From assembly GCA_963978895.1 (NCBI GenBank), contig OZ022246.1, positions 22,836,758-22,900,757 of the forward strand: a DNA stretch of 64,000 bases. Reading direction: 5' to 3'. A model generated the notes under the pieces. That model did no database searches. It had not been told where the DNA came from and saw nothing but the letters and a program-made list of their open reading frames with translations. The translations under genes and the position numbers were made by a program. This DNA comes from Erpobdella octoculata. Lineage: Eukaryota; Annelida; Clitellata; Hirudinida; Erpobdellidae. Every line of letters begins with the position of its first letter. The first letter of the stretch is position 1. Positions 1 through 14,459 of this stretch are shown piece after piece.

Positions 1-385
1 TGAGGGGGGCTGGGGGCAACGCCCCCAAGATCTTTCCACCAAATAGATAAAATATCTTTATTAGCTAATTTATTTAGATTAGTTGATAAACGTAGTATTT
101 TTCATGCATTTTGAATTATATTTACTTAGTTATATAATATATCTCTGCTAATATTTTTTAATTTTTTAGATACCTACTCTTTGTTACATTCATAATTTAA
201 ACGTTATATTGTCGGCGTTCAATATTAAATAAAAGTTAATATTTTTTAATTAATATGGTTTTACATGAAAATACAACATACTAGTGTATATTAGCATGAT
301 CATTTGTGTTTGAATATTCTCTAGGTTTAATTTAAAAAATCTTCGCCCCCCAAGATTTCGCTGAATCGCCGCCTCTGGATTGAAG
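1..385. repeat. scraps of a dispersed repeat with C-rich ends
   Basis: Positions 1-40 and 340-380 carry G/C-runs next to an AAGATYT-type word in otherwise AT-rich DNA. The reverse complement of 345-380 reads GCGAAATCTTGGGGGG, and a close match (GCAAAATCTTGGGGGCC) lies at about 4112-4128. I take these as degraded ends of one dispersed element. No coding potential is seen. Confidence 0.4.
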
Positions 386-2208
386 TTGTTCTTCTTAAGG
401 CAAGCAGGCAACTAAAAAATCAGAGCAGCGCTGAGCTATGCAGGAAACATTTCTAAATGTGCACATTGATAAAAAGAAGATAAAAAAAACTAAGAACGTT
501 TCAGTTTATAAAACTGTTCTAAGTGTCCAATGGAGAGCAGAAAATGTTTTGATATGAGCAGCATTTCATTTATCTAGAATTTGAATCGAAAGTAGCTTAA
601 GAGATCTTTCAACAGTCACTGAAAAGTTTGAAAATGCTGATTGAGTCAATTCAAACTTTTGCTATTGATTGCTATCCATAATTGTCTTAGCAGTTCGTTC
701 CAACTTCTAGGGTAATTTTACAAATTTGTAAGTTTTTTTTTACTAAATTATACCTTATATTAATTAAAATATTTGTGCAGAATTTCATGCTTTGAATATT
801 TTGTAACTCAACATTTTTGTGAATTTTCTAATGAATTTTTGTTATATTTTTTTTAGTTTTTTCACCAACAGTTCTCATATGTTTTTCGCAAAAAGAGTTT
901 TTTTTAGTTAAAATCTGTTTACAAAAAGATTTCGGCCTCGAGAGCAATTGTTTATACAAATTAAGAAATTAACAGAAAGGTTTTTTTGTTCATACTTTGT
1001 ATGTGGTCACTGCAAGAGGCGTCTTCATTATAGAATAGTTTTTTTTAGGAGAAATCCGTGTTTAAATTTAACCAAGGTCAAATACGAAAACAATTTCTCA
1101 ATGGCGCCAAACAGGTTTCTGGACTTGTTTCGTATATAACACCTAATTTTAATCATATAAAATTTGATTATATTTTTATTGCAACAGTGTATGAAATATA
1201 AACAACTAAAATTAGCAAAATTTATAACTAAATTTTTAATTCTAGCTGAAAAGGAACGTTTTATGTAAACCTCTTGTGGCTTTTAACGAAATAAAAAAAT
1301 TCAGCGAGCTCAAATTTAGATATATATTCTGCTGTATACATCTAAGGTAATTATATTTAAATAAATTTTTGTTAATGATGTAAGATGCTAATAAGCTAAT
1401 CCCGGCATGATCATTATAAATTGTGGGAAGGGAGGAATTTTGAGTGATTCAGCAATTTTTCAAGCGGAGTTAAAATCAAAGGAGGATTTCTAAAAATTTT
1501 GAACAAAAATATCTTCGATTACTCATTCCCCCTGTCATCAGCTTTTTTGGGAGAAAAAATAAAAAAAAGGTTTTCGAAAATTGGATTTCATTTTTTTAGC
1601 AGACGCCAAAAGATTATATTAGCCCACTAAACCTAAACCTACATAGAGCCCATATGGGCAGACTCACGACAGGGTTTATCCTTCGTTGTCACAGTCGGGC
1701 TTCTAGGTTCAATGAGACATCATAATGGTCACAAGATGGAGACAATTAATGAGCTTACAGTTACAATATTTAAAAAATCGTTTAACTTGTGAACTCTCGT
1801 GAAAAACAAACAAAAAGAAAGTGTTGTATATATAAAGAGATAAAAATAATTAAAAAATACCTCTCCTGCTATGCCTCTTGCATTGAATAATTAACTTTGT
1901 ACAATAAATATTTACGAAAATGAAGTTTTATAATAGCCATAGGCGACCATATGTAGGACAAAATCGATACTAAACAATTACCACGTTTAAAACAAAATTT
2001 TAGCTGTTTTAAAATAGTTTATTAAAAAATTAATAAATAAACACAATTTTTAAAAACAAAAGTAAATTGATTAAATTGATTTTTTCCTAATTTAAACAAA
2101 GTTTGAGCGAAAACGTTTATATGAACTATGTTTTTCTGCCGATTTCAGGCCATTTTTGGTTGTCAGTGCTATAGCATATAAATCTTTTATGAAACCTCAC
2201 TTCACAAA
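386..2208. other. AT-rich non-coding stretch, nothing recognised
   Basis: Both strands were read for exons, RNA genes and repeats. Only short, low-complexity open frames are present, such as one at 948-1139 rich in Phe and Arg, and none resembles a known family or is flanked by good splice sites. An unseen 5' exon of cubilin with its signal peptide could lie here, but I cannot point to it. Confidence 0.5.
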
Positions 2209-2899
<691 letters not shown>

Positions 2900-3234
2900 T
2901 ACCATTGCGGTTGGCCATTTGAAAACTTTAACCAGAATTAAATGCGTGATGTTCTTCTACTTATAACGATGACATGATTTTGTTGTTTTAAAAATGTTTT
3001 GTTTAAATAACAGTAATTTATTTTGGGGTCTCATATTTTTCAGTTTATTCCAACAAATCGTTAAATGCGATTCTAATCCATATATGGACTTGTGAGTACA
3101 ACTCCGAACATTGAATGGATTTTTTTTGTACTTCGAAAAACATTTAAATTTAAGAAAAACAACTGGTTAACAGTTTTGTTCACCAGCTAACTAACCTGAA
3201 AAGATGCATGTAAAATATTTAACTGTATTTACAG

Positions 3235-6200
3235 ACCTCGTATTGTGAGTCAAAATGGAAATCTTCTCTTCCTAACTGGAAAGTTTCGCAATATCACGTT
3301 CAAACCAGACGAAGGCGGAAACATCGATTTTAACGGAATAGACGCTCAAAATCTCTCCAAAACTGCTAGTTTTTTTTAATTTTTAATTTTTATAAAATAA
3401 ATAAATAATCTCACTTTATGTTGGTCTGCTCAGGGCGTATCTGGTAATGTAACGTAAACAACTTGATTCAGACTTCAGACCCAAAAATTGTTAAATTTTT
3501 TTATTATAATGGCTTTCTATAAGTTGAACTGTTTATAGTTTTTTTTGACTATTTGTTTAAAATATTACACTTTGATTTGTTCGATCAGTCGAAAACAGGA
3601 AATATGTTACACACACTACCTATTGGTTTTTCTTACAAATTGCTTTCAGCTGTAATACAACACTACGTGTGTAAGAACTATAAACTTCGAATAAATTGAC
3701 TACAAAAAAGACGTTAGTTAAATAAAAAAAAATTGAACTATTAAACAAAATTATTTTGTGTGTGTGCCACTTTGACGTCATTCGTTCACTACTTTCAGAC
3801 GAGCCACATATAGGTAGTGTTCTGATATGATATGGTATTTAAAAAGTTGTTGCAACTAGTATATAGTCAGCGCCGCAAAAATTTTTGTAGATTTTTTTAT
3901 TATTATTTATTGAGTACAGCACAATACAATCAAAATTTATAAAAATGCATACAGCTTTTTGGCATTAGGATAGGTTTTTCCTGCAAAAAAATTCAATTAT
4001 CTGCTTTTTAAATCCCTTATGTGCAAAATGTTGGAAGTCGACCTGCATCGATCCCCCATCTTGAATTTCTTGATCCGTGGATCCGCCACTGATACAGAGA
4101 CGTCATTTCAGCAAAATCTTGGGGGCCAGGTGTTCTAAAGACCCACTCATTCCCAAACCTTGTACATACACTTTTGCCGAAAAAAGCTAACGACCGGGGA
4201 TGGAGGTAGCGGCGCCGGATCTACCTGTCCCAAATTTTTTTTAAAGCCTTATACATTTTTCTTGCCAAAAAAACTGATGACTGATGATGACCGGGGTGTC
4301 AATCGGAGGTACTTTTTCCACTTCCCCACTTCAACTTCAGGACATCATGGGGGCCCCACTTTATCATTATAGAGGCCCCACACCTACCTTATGGGGAATC
4401 TTTTCTAACTTTAGAGGACCAACTTCAATGTCATGTAGCCTAGTGAAATGTTAGGGCAAAATTTCTCCACTGCCCCCCGAAATAACGTATTTACTACCTA
4501 AGTATTATTGATTTTTTGAAATGTTTTACTCATATAATAAATAAGCAATATAAGTAATATAACTAGAGCTAGCACCGAAACCATGCAGGCTTAAAATCGG
4601 TTTCGGTTGATCTGGTTTCTGTAAAATTTCGGTTTCGGTGTATTTTCTGCCAGGTTTCGGCATAAACCTTACAAATTTTAAGCCTGGTTTCGGTGCCGAA
4701 ACCGAAACCGGTTTCGGTCGAGTTCTAAATATAACTGCTAAGAAAATGAAATGAAGACTGTCTATGGCTGCTTTTAAAAATTAATGACATACATCGTATA
4801 ATTATTATTTTTTTTATTTAATGTGTGTGTTTAGCGCGAAAGTGTGAAACCTGAAACCTGGGCAAAACCTACGTTTTTGATCGGCCGAAGCATTTTCTAT
4901 AGACTCATTTTTAGAAGATTTTCGTATAACTGAAGAAGTCAGTGTTTTACTCAACAACAATAGAGTTAAATTTGCGTTTTTAATCAAACGAAGCTGTCAA
5001 AGCTGTTCACGTTGGTTATAATTTATAATGATTATTATGATTGATTATTATTAACATAACATAACATAACATGGTAAAGGTTCCCTTTGACGGCCCGTGC
5101 CGAAAAATAATCGTATTATTTTTATTTTATAACATAGAAATGAGTCATTATTTCAATGAAAATCTTTCTTTGAAAGTCTTTTGCACAGATTTTATTCTGT
5201 TTAACTTCAAAAAAACTCTTCTTGATTCATCTTCTGAAATGGAATGTCTTCATTTTAAGGTTAAAGACAACGTGAAATTGTCATCAAATCTTTTTGAAAA
5301 TTTAATTTCAAGAGGTCAGGAAATAGGAATGGAATTACATCACGAGTATATAATTCCAGTTTTCTTAAAGTTCAACTTTTTTCAAGAACTAGTACTTAAA
5401 GAAGTTGACATTGACAAATTTTATCAACCTCTGCAAACAATTTTAAACAGAGGAAAGTTTACTCGCATTTCGTTTGGTGGGAATTCTATTTTTAGCGAAA
5501 AAAGAACAAGATTTAATCAGTCAGGAAAGTTTTACTATTATTTTTGCAAAAATCCATCTATGTCTCAAAACTTAGAAGATTTAGAATTAGAAGTTTTTTG
5601 TCATGAAATCATAAGTTATTACAAAAACGAAACAGACAAATCTACGTGGCTGTGTCCTAAATTAATTCGACTTTCTTTGCGCTGTGTTTGTTTAAACGAA
5701 TTCAGCACTAAAGAGGATCTAATTGATATTCTTAAAATTGAAATTCCTTGCAATAATTTGAAAACGTTACGTCTAAGTGGTTGTGGGTATGCAAGGAAAA
5801 CCCTTAGCAAGTTTTCCCGTTTTTTTAATCTTCAAAAGTTGGCTATAAGTTCGTCTGTTCGTGAAACATTGGAAGAACTGGTCGACTCAATATCATGTTT
5901 TCCTAATTTAACGTGGCTTGATATGAGTGAAAACAACTGTTTTAAAAAACTGCATTCATATCATCTAGAAACAATATACAAATTGATTGAAAAATTGCCT
6001 AATTTGGTTTATTTGGACCTAAGTAAACCAGGAACATATTTCAAAGAAGGTCTTGAGTGGACGCACTCAAGACGTTTTCAGTTTTTAGGATTGAGTTTTA
6101 ATACCTGGATTTATTTTAAAAATCCTTCAGACATAAACTCCAAAGCTGTAAGTAACCTTTACACATCTGATGGTTTTGTAGAAGCAACTAAAAAAATGTT

Positions 6201-9200
6201 TTGGAAACCAAAAAGTTTTCATACCTTTGTTCAAATGTTGTCACGTGATATATGCATTATCCAAGTTGCAAGAATGCTTAAAGACAATCTCCAAGTGTTT
6301 TTAGAATTCTTACAAGAAGGACTTTACTATTACATTCCTAAATACGAGTCTTTAGATTATTTTTCAGAATTATTGTCTCACCTGGAAAGATTAGAATTAA
6401 AAAACAGTGTCTATAAAAACTTGTTTAAAGTTATGATAAATTCTAGATCAAGTTACTATTGGTTATATACGCTAATATCTCAGTCGCTTGATTATTTTTT
6501 GTGGAAAGCGTTATTATCACCAGATCTCGGTTATATCTCACTCGTTTTGTCACTAGACTTTGACTATTGCAAGCTCCCTGAATTTATAGAAAAGTTAGTA
6601 AATCATCTGATTGAAGCATATGATGATTATTACTATCTCTATGGTCGAATCATTCCAGAGGCTGATGCTATTCTCGAATTTTTAAAAAACAAATCAACAA
6701 ATCAAGCGAATGTTCAGAAATTTGTTCAAAGACATGAAGAATTAAACAGAGAATGCTCTAAAATAAAATAGGATAAGGACAACGCTACAAAACATTATAT
6801 AACACAACACAACATAACACAACATAACATAACATAACTTTATTATAGTGAATAAGGAATCAAAAATGACTGTATAATATTCACTACTTTTTTAAAAACT
6901 AAAAGTTACATAACGAAAGTTTCGATTTGAATTCATTCAAAGTCTGAGCATTTGCAACATCTTCTTTTAGTTTGTTCCACTCGTTGATGATTCTTGCGCT
7001 GAAAAACGTCCGCTTCAAAGGTCCTGTCCTGTCTTTGTAAAGCTTCATCGGATGACCTCTTGTATTTCTGTTGGAAACTCTAGTAAAGAACTTGTCTGGA
7101 TCAAGATTAAGACCATTATTCAATATATTATATACTAGTATTAAGTCTCCTCTTATTCTCCTTCTCTCAAGGGTCGTCAGCCTACACCTCAACAATCTCT
7201 CTTCATAGCTTAAACCATGCATTCCATTAATTATTTTCGTAGCTCTCCTCTGTACCCTTTCTAGAATATTAATGTCTTGTTTAAGTGAAGGACTCCACAC
7301 CTGCACACAATATTCCAAATGCGGTCTTACTAGTGTCTTATATAGTTTTAGAATTAAGTCCTTGTCTCTGCTCACCATAGTTCTTTTAATTATGCCTAGC
7401 ACCTGATTCCCTCTATTGGCTGCCTTAGCACATTGTATTGATGGTTTGGCACTATTATGCACCAGAATACCCAAGTCTCTTTCTTCCGTTGTTTCTTTCA
7501 ATGTTGTGCCGTTCATCTCATACCTACATTTTTGATTTCGCTTGCCCATATGCATGACAGAGCACTTTTCTACATTAAATAACATCTGCCAGTCCTGTGA
7601 CCATTTATATAATTTTTTCAAGTCATCTCTGAGCACTTCAGCATCCTCCTCAGTCTTTATTGCTCTGCACAGCTTCGTGTCATCAGCAAACTTATAAATT
7701 CTTGACTTAATCCCATCGTCTAAGTCGTTGATGTAAACTAAGAATAAGGTTGGTCCCAAAACTGATCCTTGTGGAACACCACTTGTGACACTAATCCATT
7801 TTGATTTCATCCCATTTATTGCAACTCTTTGTCTTCTATCAAGCAACCAACCTCCTATCCATTCTAATAGCTTTCCTTCTATGCCTATTGCCTCAAGTTT
7901 CTTACGCAGTCTCTGATGAGGCACTTTGTCAAAAGCTTTGGCAAAGTCTAAATAAACTACATCAACTGATGGTACTGCATCCAAAAAATCATAAGTATCT
8001 TCAAAAAATTCTAATAAATTAGTCAAACATGATTTATTGTTCATAAACCCATGCTGACTATCTTTAATTATCTTATGCTCTTCCATATGTCTCATCATAT
8101 CATCCTTGATAATTCTTTCCATAACTTTGCAGATAATGCAGGTCAGGCTGACAGGTCTATAGTTACTTGCTTCACTTCTATTGCCCTTTTTAAATAGTGG
8201 AACAACAATTGCATCCCTCCAGTCCTGTGGTATTTCACCTGTTTGCATTGACTTATTCATTAACTCTGCCATTACTTCTCCAATTTCCTCTCTTACTTCA
8301 AATAGAAACTTCGGATGAAGTGCATCAATTCCTGGTGTTTTATCTACTTTCAAACACTTCAGCATCTCAGTAACTCGGCTTTTTGTGAAGATAACTTCTC
8401 TTTTGACATCTTTTCCATCACCTTGAAACTTTTTACTTGCTACAGGAATATTTTTAATGTTTTCTTCAGTAAAGACTGACCCAAAATACTTGTTCAACAA
8501 ATCCGCTGTGACTTCATCATTAGTAATTAAATTTCCATCTGCATCCTTTAAAGGACCTACTTTATCTTTCTTTTTTTGCCTACTTCTCACATATTTGAAA
8601 AAGCTTTTGCTGTCCCTTTTTATGTTTTCTGTCAGCTTTTGTTCATAGTCTACAATAGTCCTTCTAATAGTCTGTTTGGTGTCATTTCTTATCTTTCTGT
8701 ATTTTTTTTCCAACTCACTTAGTTTGCTTGATCTTTCTTCTTCAGAACCCATAGTTACCAGCTCTCGATATTTTTTCCATGCTTTATTTTTGGCTCTCTG
8801 TTTTTTTATAATCAACCTAGTCATCCAGGGATTTTTTTTTATTTTGGTTTCTTTGTTTTGGAATATACTTTTCAATAATTTCGTGCATGTCATATTGTTA
8901 TGACATCTTTCTCAACCTGGCTCACAGGTGGTTTTGAATCATTTCCTGTTTAAGCGTCTTTTTCTGCGCATTCTATTATTATTATTCTATATTGTTTGTT
9001 TGTTGTTGATGGTTATCTCGATTTTTGAGAACTTTGAAGGAGGTAATGATACTTAACAGTTTAATTCAAAATGAATGGGCTGCAATTTTGCAATAGTTAT
9101 TTCGTCAATATCAGCAGTATGGTTTTATAAGTTAAACTATGTGTTATATAATAATTTTTTATGCTTTCAGATCACTCTACTACAGTTGAAAATTGAAGAC

Positions 9201-12200
9201 TTTTCTTCCCATCATGAGGCATTTTTTGTTTTCTAAATCTTTAAATTGTTTCTTTTGCATATTTTTCAAGTTGGGTTAGTCTTGATAACTTAGTTATAAG
9301 CTAGCATTGAGGTAAAGCAGTACAATGCTCTGTAACTTTTAAATCGTTGGCACACACATATTGCAACTAAACCATTCCTTTACTAGTATCAGTGTGGTTT
9401 CCATTAATGGAAACTGAAACTAAAACGGCCAAAATAGGGGGAAATTTCAAAGAAACAAAAACTGAAATAAGAAAACTTAATGCAACTGAAACCACGCTGA
9501 CTTTTATCTTAGGATAGAAATGCTGTCGGAGAATATTTTGTATTCCTTTTTTATTTTTTTCATTCCAGGAAACCTTTTCCAATCATAATGAAACGATTGC
9601 AGCTCTGCTAGACAAAGTGAATAAATTCTTTATTCTTTTATTTTATAATAATTATTCTGTCCAGTTGTAATTAATTACATTGAAAATAGAAATGAATTGA
9701 TTGTTGTGCTTTTAGGTTAATAATCTTGAACAGGATTTTAAGTCAAACGTAAGTGTATTTTTGATCTTTAAAATTTTTTTTTAAAGTTTTTGTTTCAATC
9801 TGCCAGGAAAAGTGTGTATCTATAGTAACTCTATATATAGAGGAGTTAAAATGTGAATTTAGTTTAGGTGGAATCAGAGTTATCCATTATTCTCTTTTTA
9901 AGCACCTGGTCATTATGCTAACAATACCAAAAAAAAAACGAAATGGACATTCGAATGTGAAAATATTTGTTTTGCAAGGTTTTTTATTTCTATGTTTCAA
10001 GGGAGATATCAACATTAAAATACTATTAAGAAATCGATGATATGATATGAGTATATAATACTTTAACGATAACGTTCTATATTTCTAGATCTCGTCACTG
10101 AAGGAAAAAGTCGTTAAACTAGAAAGGGAAGTCGTTGAACTGAAAACGGTTGCTGATAAAAAAATACATTCTTGTAGTTGTTGAACATTTCTTGAATCTT
10201 GATAAATATTGATAAATATATAATATAACAGTCCAAACTGCTGACTGGACGGCACATTTGGCATGCACCGGGGAGCAGGGCTTGGGGCACCTGTTGGCGC
10301 TGCATGACCTCCTAGTTATCGATATTTGTTTTTACACACTTAGGATTTGAAAAGAAATGAATGTAGTAGTAATCCATGTGCCAACGGTGGGACGTGTACT
10401 GATTTCTACAACACATTCGAATGCAGCTGTCTTGCCGGGTGGAAGGTTGAAGCGATTTTGAACTAATCTTGATAATTTTCATTTAAAATAATTGTTTCTA
10501 AAAAAAACAATTTCTAGGGAACCTTGTGCAATGAAGATGTTGATGAGTGCCACAGCGGAGGAGGGGTAGAGTGCAAAAACGATGGCATGTGTCGCAACAA
10601 ACCGGGAAGTTTTGTGTATGCGAGCATGATGTCTTGTGTTTCTAAAAAATACGTTTTCCTACGTTTTATCTTGCAAACGAATATTTAGCGCGAAACTGAA
10701 AATTATAAATTTCGTCGTTCTGATGATGTCAGTTGGAATTTTTTTATGGTAGTGTGCTGATGGAGAATTGGATGGATAGAAACTGCATTGTAATGATTCT
10801 AATTTTCGGTATTACCCAGCTTATTCTGATCATAGAGTGTCGTAGTAAATCTTTAAGCCAGCAAGCTGTAAAGTAACGTAGACATGAAGTAGTAAGTAAG
10901 GATAAAAAAGATGAAACTATCACAGTGGCATCATCAACAGCTTGTTTATATGCAACCATAGGGTGTAAATCCAAGTCAACTTTAATCTCTGTGAGATTGC
11001 TGATAACTGTAGGAATTTTAAATGGAAGAGGTGTTTATAAGTCGGTGTGTTTAGTAAAAATAACTTTTTAGTTTTTGTTTTTCAATTTTAAAGATGTGAA
11101 TGCAAAGCAAATTGGTTTGGCCAACTATGCACTGAAAACTTCAACGATTGTGAAAATGCAACCTGCGGTAATGGAACGTGTACTGATTTGTCAAGATTTG
11201 AACACGGAAAGGTGATTTCTTTTATATATATATATATACATATTTATATCAGCATTTTCACATTTTTGATGCTAATGCAACATATAATTTTAATAACAGA
11301 GTTTTTCTAAGAATTTTAATTGAATTGTTTTCACTTTTCAGCCACATTTCCAATGCAACTGTCACTCCGGCTGGACGACAAACGGCACGAACCCGGCTTG
11401 CGTCGTTGACATTAATGAGTGCAACACGACGGATCACAATTGCGTAACATCTTGCATCAATCTGCCAGGGTCATTTAAGTGTGAACCTTGTCCAGCTGGT
11501 TATTTGAGCTTTTTTTTACATGTTACAGTAACATAATTCAATCATTGTTCGAAACTGTAACCTATTTTTAATAAGGTTAAAAAGAGTGCAAATACTGTAT
11601 TATTTGTAGTTGAAACAAAAAGATTTACTTTGTTTCTACATTACTAAGAAGTATAATTCAAGTGTTTTCTTAAATTATTTTCAACTAAAAAAATTAATTA
11701 CTTTTTTCGCGTGCGCAGGATATTACGGAAACGGATTCAACTGCACCGACGTGGATGAGTGTGCCGTAGATTACGACAATAACGGGGGCTGTTCGATCAA
11801 TCCGCGGGTGACTTGCATGAACACCGTAGGCTCGCGACTATGCGGTTCATGTCCAGATGGTACGAAATTTTCTCTCTGCTCAGCTGATTAATAAATCGAA
11901 TGTAATTGTTTTATTAGGACCTCCGAAAAAGCTACTCGATTTTTAAGATAAATCATAAAACTGATGCTTTTTTTATAATAACTATAAGGATATACCGGAG
12001 ATGGGATGAGGTGTGAGCGTTTCATGCCTGACTGTCGAGTTAACAACGGTGGATGTCACGAGCATGCTTGGTGTATGGACTTGTTAGGTATTTTGACATC
12101 TTTGAAATTTCATTAAATTTTTTTATTTTAAACTTGTGTTTTGAAACTGATATTTCTTAAAAAAAAAGTGTTGGATTGTAATTGATTTGATGCACAAATG

Positions 12201-14428
12201 GTTTTTAAATTGTGTTGAAAAAATGCCATTGAATTTGCATACAGGTGTTGTGTTGTGCCATTGTGAATATGGCTTTTATGGAATTGGACATGGAGAGAAC
12301 GGCTGCATTCCTCACATATGCACAGATAATCCTTGTGCAAATGGTGGTACATGTTATCAGGTACACAACTTCTTACCTTAAATGCTTTTCTGCTTAGCCT
12401 TCTTGTTCGTATCCCAGAAAATCCATATCTTATGGGAATTTAATAAAATAGAAAGTTTGTTTAATTGAATAATGATCACAGCTCCATTACAAACTGCTAT
12501 ATCTCTTTCTGGTCATGTATATTATAATAACGGTAATAATTAGATTAAGAATTTTTCAGATTATCAGTTATATTTATTTATGCATCTTGATCTCGAGTGT
12601 TGAAAAGTTGGCATGAGAGCGTGTATTACCAACATTGAGTAAAAATGTTATGTGTTTGCTTACTTGTATTAAACTATGAATAATATAGACAGATGATTTT
12701 TTAATTCTTTTAGTTTATATTTCATGTTTTTTAAATTTCTAAGAAAAGACTGTCTAGTACCAGTTGCTGTTTGTAGCCATGAATTTTGAAATCGTTGAAG
12801 TTTTTGAAAGTTTTAAGTTAGGCAGTGATCATCCAGACATTTGTTTTTATTATATAACTAGAAATAGGGAAACATTCTCTATCAAAAATTTTTTTTAATG
12901 CGTCTTTAGCGATAACCCTAATTTCAATGCCCAGGCGATCACTAGGAGCTTCCCAACTTTTCAATTCTGATCGGTTAAACTTGGTTTTCACAATCCTACT
13001 TTCAGCTCGAAGACACTGTATATTCGTGCTCGTGCAAAAGTGGCTTTGGCGGGTCGAATTGTACTCTCGTACTTAACGGCTGCGATAGCAATCCGTGTAT
13101 GAATAATGCCACATGTGAGAACAGGGATGAGGGCGAGTACTTCTGCGAATGTCTGCCAAACTATGATGGAGATCAGTGTCAGACACCGGCCTCGGGTTAG
13201 ATTGATCTTTGAGAATTTTAGTAGGGATGTACTGGTGGATACCCGTTTGCACCCCCAGTATCCGATCGGACATCCGGTACATCCATGAATTTTTAACGTT
13301 GCATAGTTGTCGTGGTTTACTTAATTTTTTGTATCTGATTGTGATGTTGTATAATTGATTAGAATATTTAATTTAAAGCTTGACAGTTTTATCTTAATTA
13401 AAGAATTTTATTTGTTTTTTTTTAATTAGATTATTTTTTTTTATTATAAATAAGCTTAAAAGTTGACAAATGGTTAGTAATTTTTTTAATCAGTTTTTGA
13501 TGTCCGAATAAAGCTCAAATGCCTGAACTTTTATGCAAAGATTGCGATTTTGTTGATTTATTATTACAATATTTTCAATACAATGACTAAAATTTTTAAT
13601 TAAGGTTGTGGTAGAAACTTCAAAGAGGAAGGGTCATACGTGTTTCCTTGGGGTGATTTAAGAGGGTACCCGAATAACTTTGACTGCAGTTGGACTATAA
13701 ACGCACCCATTGGCAAGGTAGTTTAAAAAAAACATTTCGATAATATTCCTTGTTATTATTGCATCATGTAGTTTTTTTTTCAACTTCAACTTCATTTTAC
13801 AGTTCATCAGGCTCAATTTTACCAAATTTTCACTGGAGAACGACGGCGGTGATTCTTGCGGTTTCGACTATTTGGCCATCTACGACGGGAGACTCGAAAA
13901 CTCTGCTCTGATCACCAAACGATGCGGAACAACTCTCCGGGGAGCGATTGTAAATTCGACATCGAGTGTCGTCATTCTCGTATTTCATTCTGACGTCTCT
14001 CACGTGTCAGACGGGTTTTCCGTGGAATGGAAGTCTTTTGACATCGGTGTTTATTTTTTAATTGATTTATTATTTTGTTTATTTATTTGTTTGTTTATTT
14101 ATTTATTTATTTATTTATTTGTTTTTTTGTTTGCATTGCTTGGTTTAGTTTATTATTTGTGAAGTTTGTAATTGCTCGTAATTAATATTATTTTTTTGGT
14201 GACAGTGAGTGTGCTATTAATTTATTAATTAGTTAATTAAAGTTCATGACAGAGGTACTTATAATAGTAATGGATGAATTACAATGTTTAGTTTTTATTT
14301 TAAGAATAAGGAAAGGAATTGAAATTTATTTATAACTATTCTTATACAAGCGTAAACATTTCCTTTTATTCAGCAAAACATAAGAAAAAACACTACAATT
14401 CTGTCGAAATTTTGACTAAAGTAACAAT

Positions 14429-14459
<31 letters not shown>

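Larger units (their letters stand above)
3235..10148 (+). other. CUBN: cubilin N-terminal stalk exons
   Basis: Exon 3235-about 3366 encodes [20 protein letters not shown], the conserved motif just after the cubilin signal/propeptide region. Further stalk exons are at 9171-9227 (alternative end 9218), 9569-9616, 9716-9748 and 10089-10148. The last three are phase 0 and encode heptad-like sequence such as [20 protein letters not shown], the coiled coil that makes cubilin a trimer. The donor of the first exon is unclear: a phase-0 join to 9171 would need a GC donor (ACT|GCTAGT at 3364/3365), and the only nearby GT gives a stop. A small exon may therefore be missing between 3366 and 9171. Confidence 0.75.

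Noticed and set aside
7801..8903. Plus-strand frames across the LINE
   Set aside because: They are shadows of the intact reverse-transcriptase frame on the minus strand.
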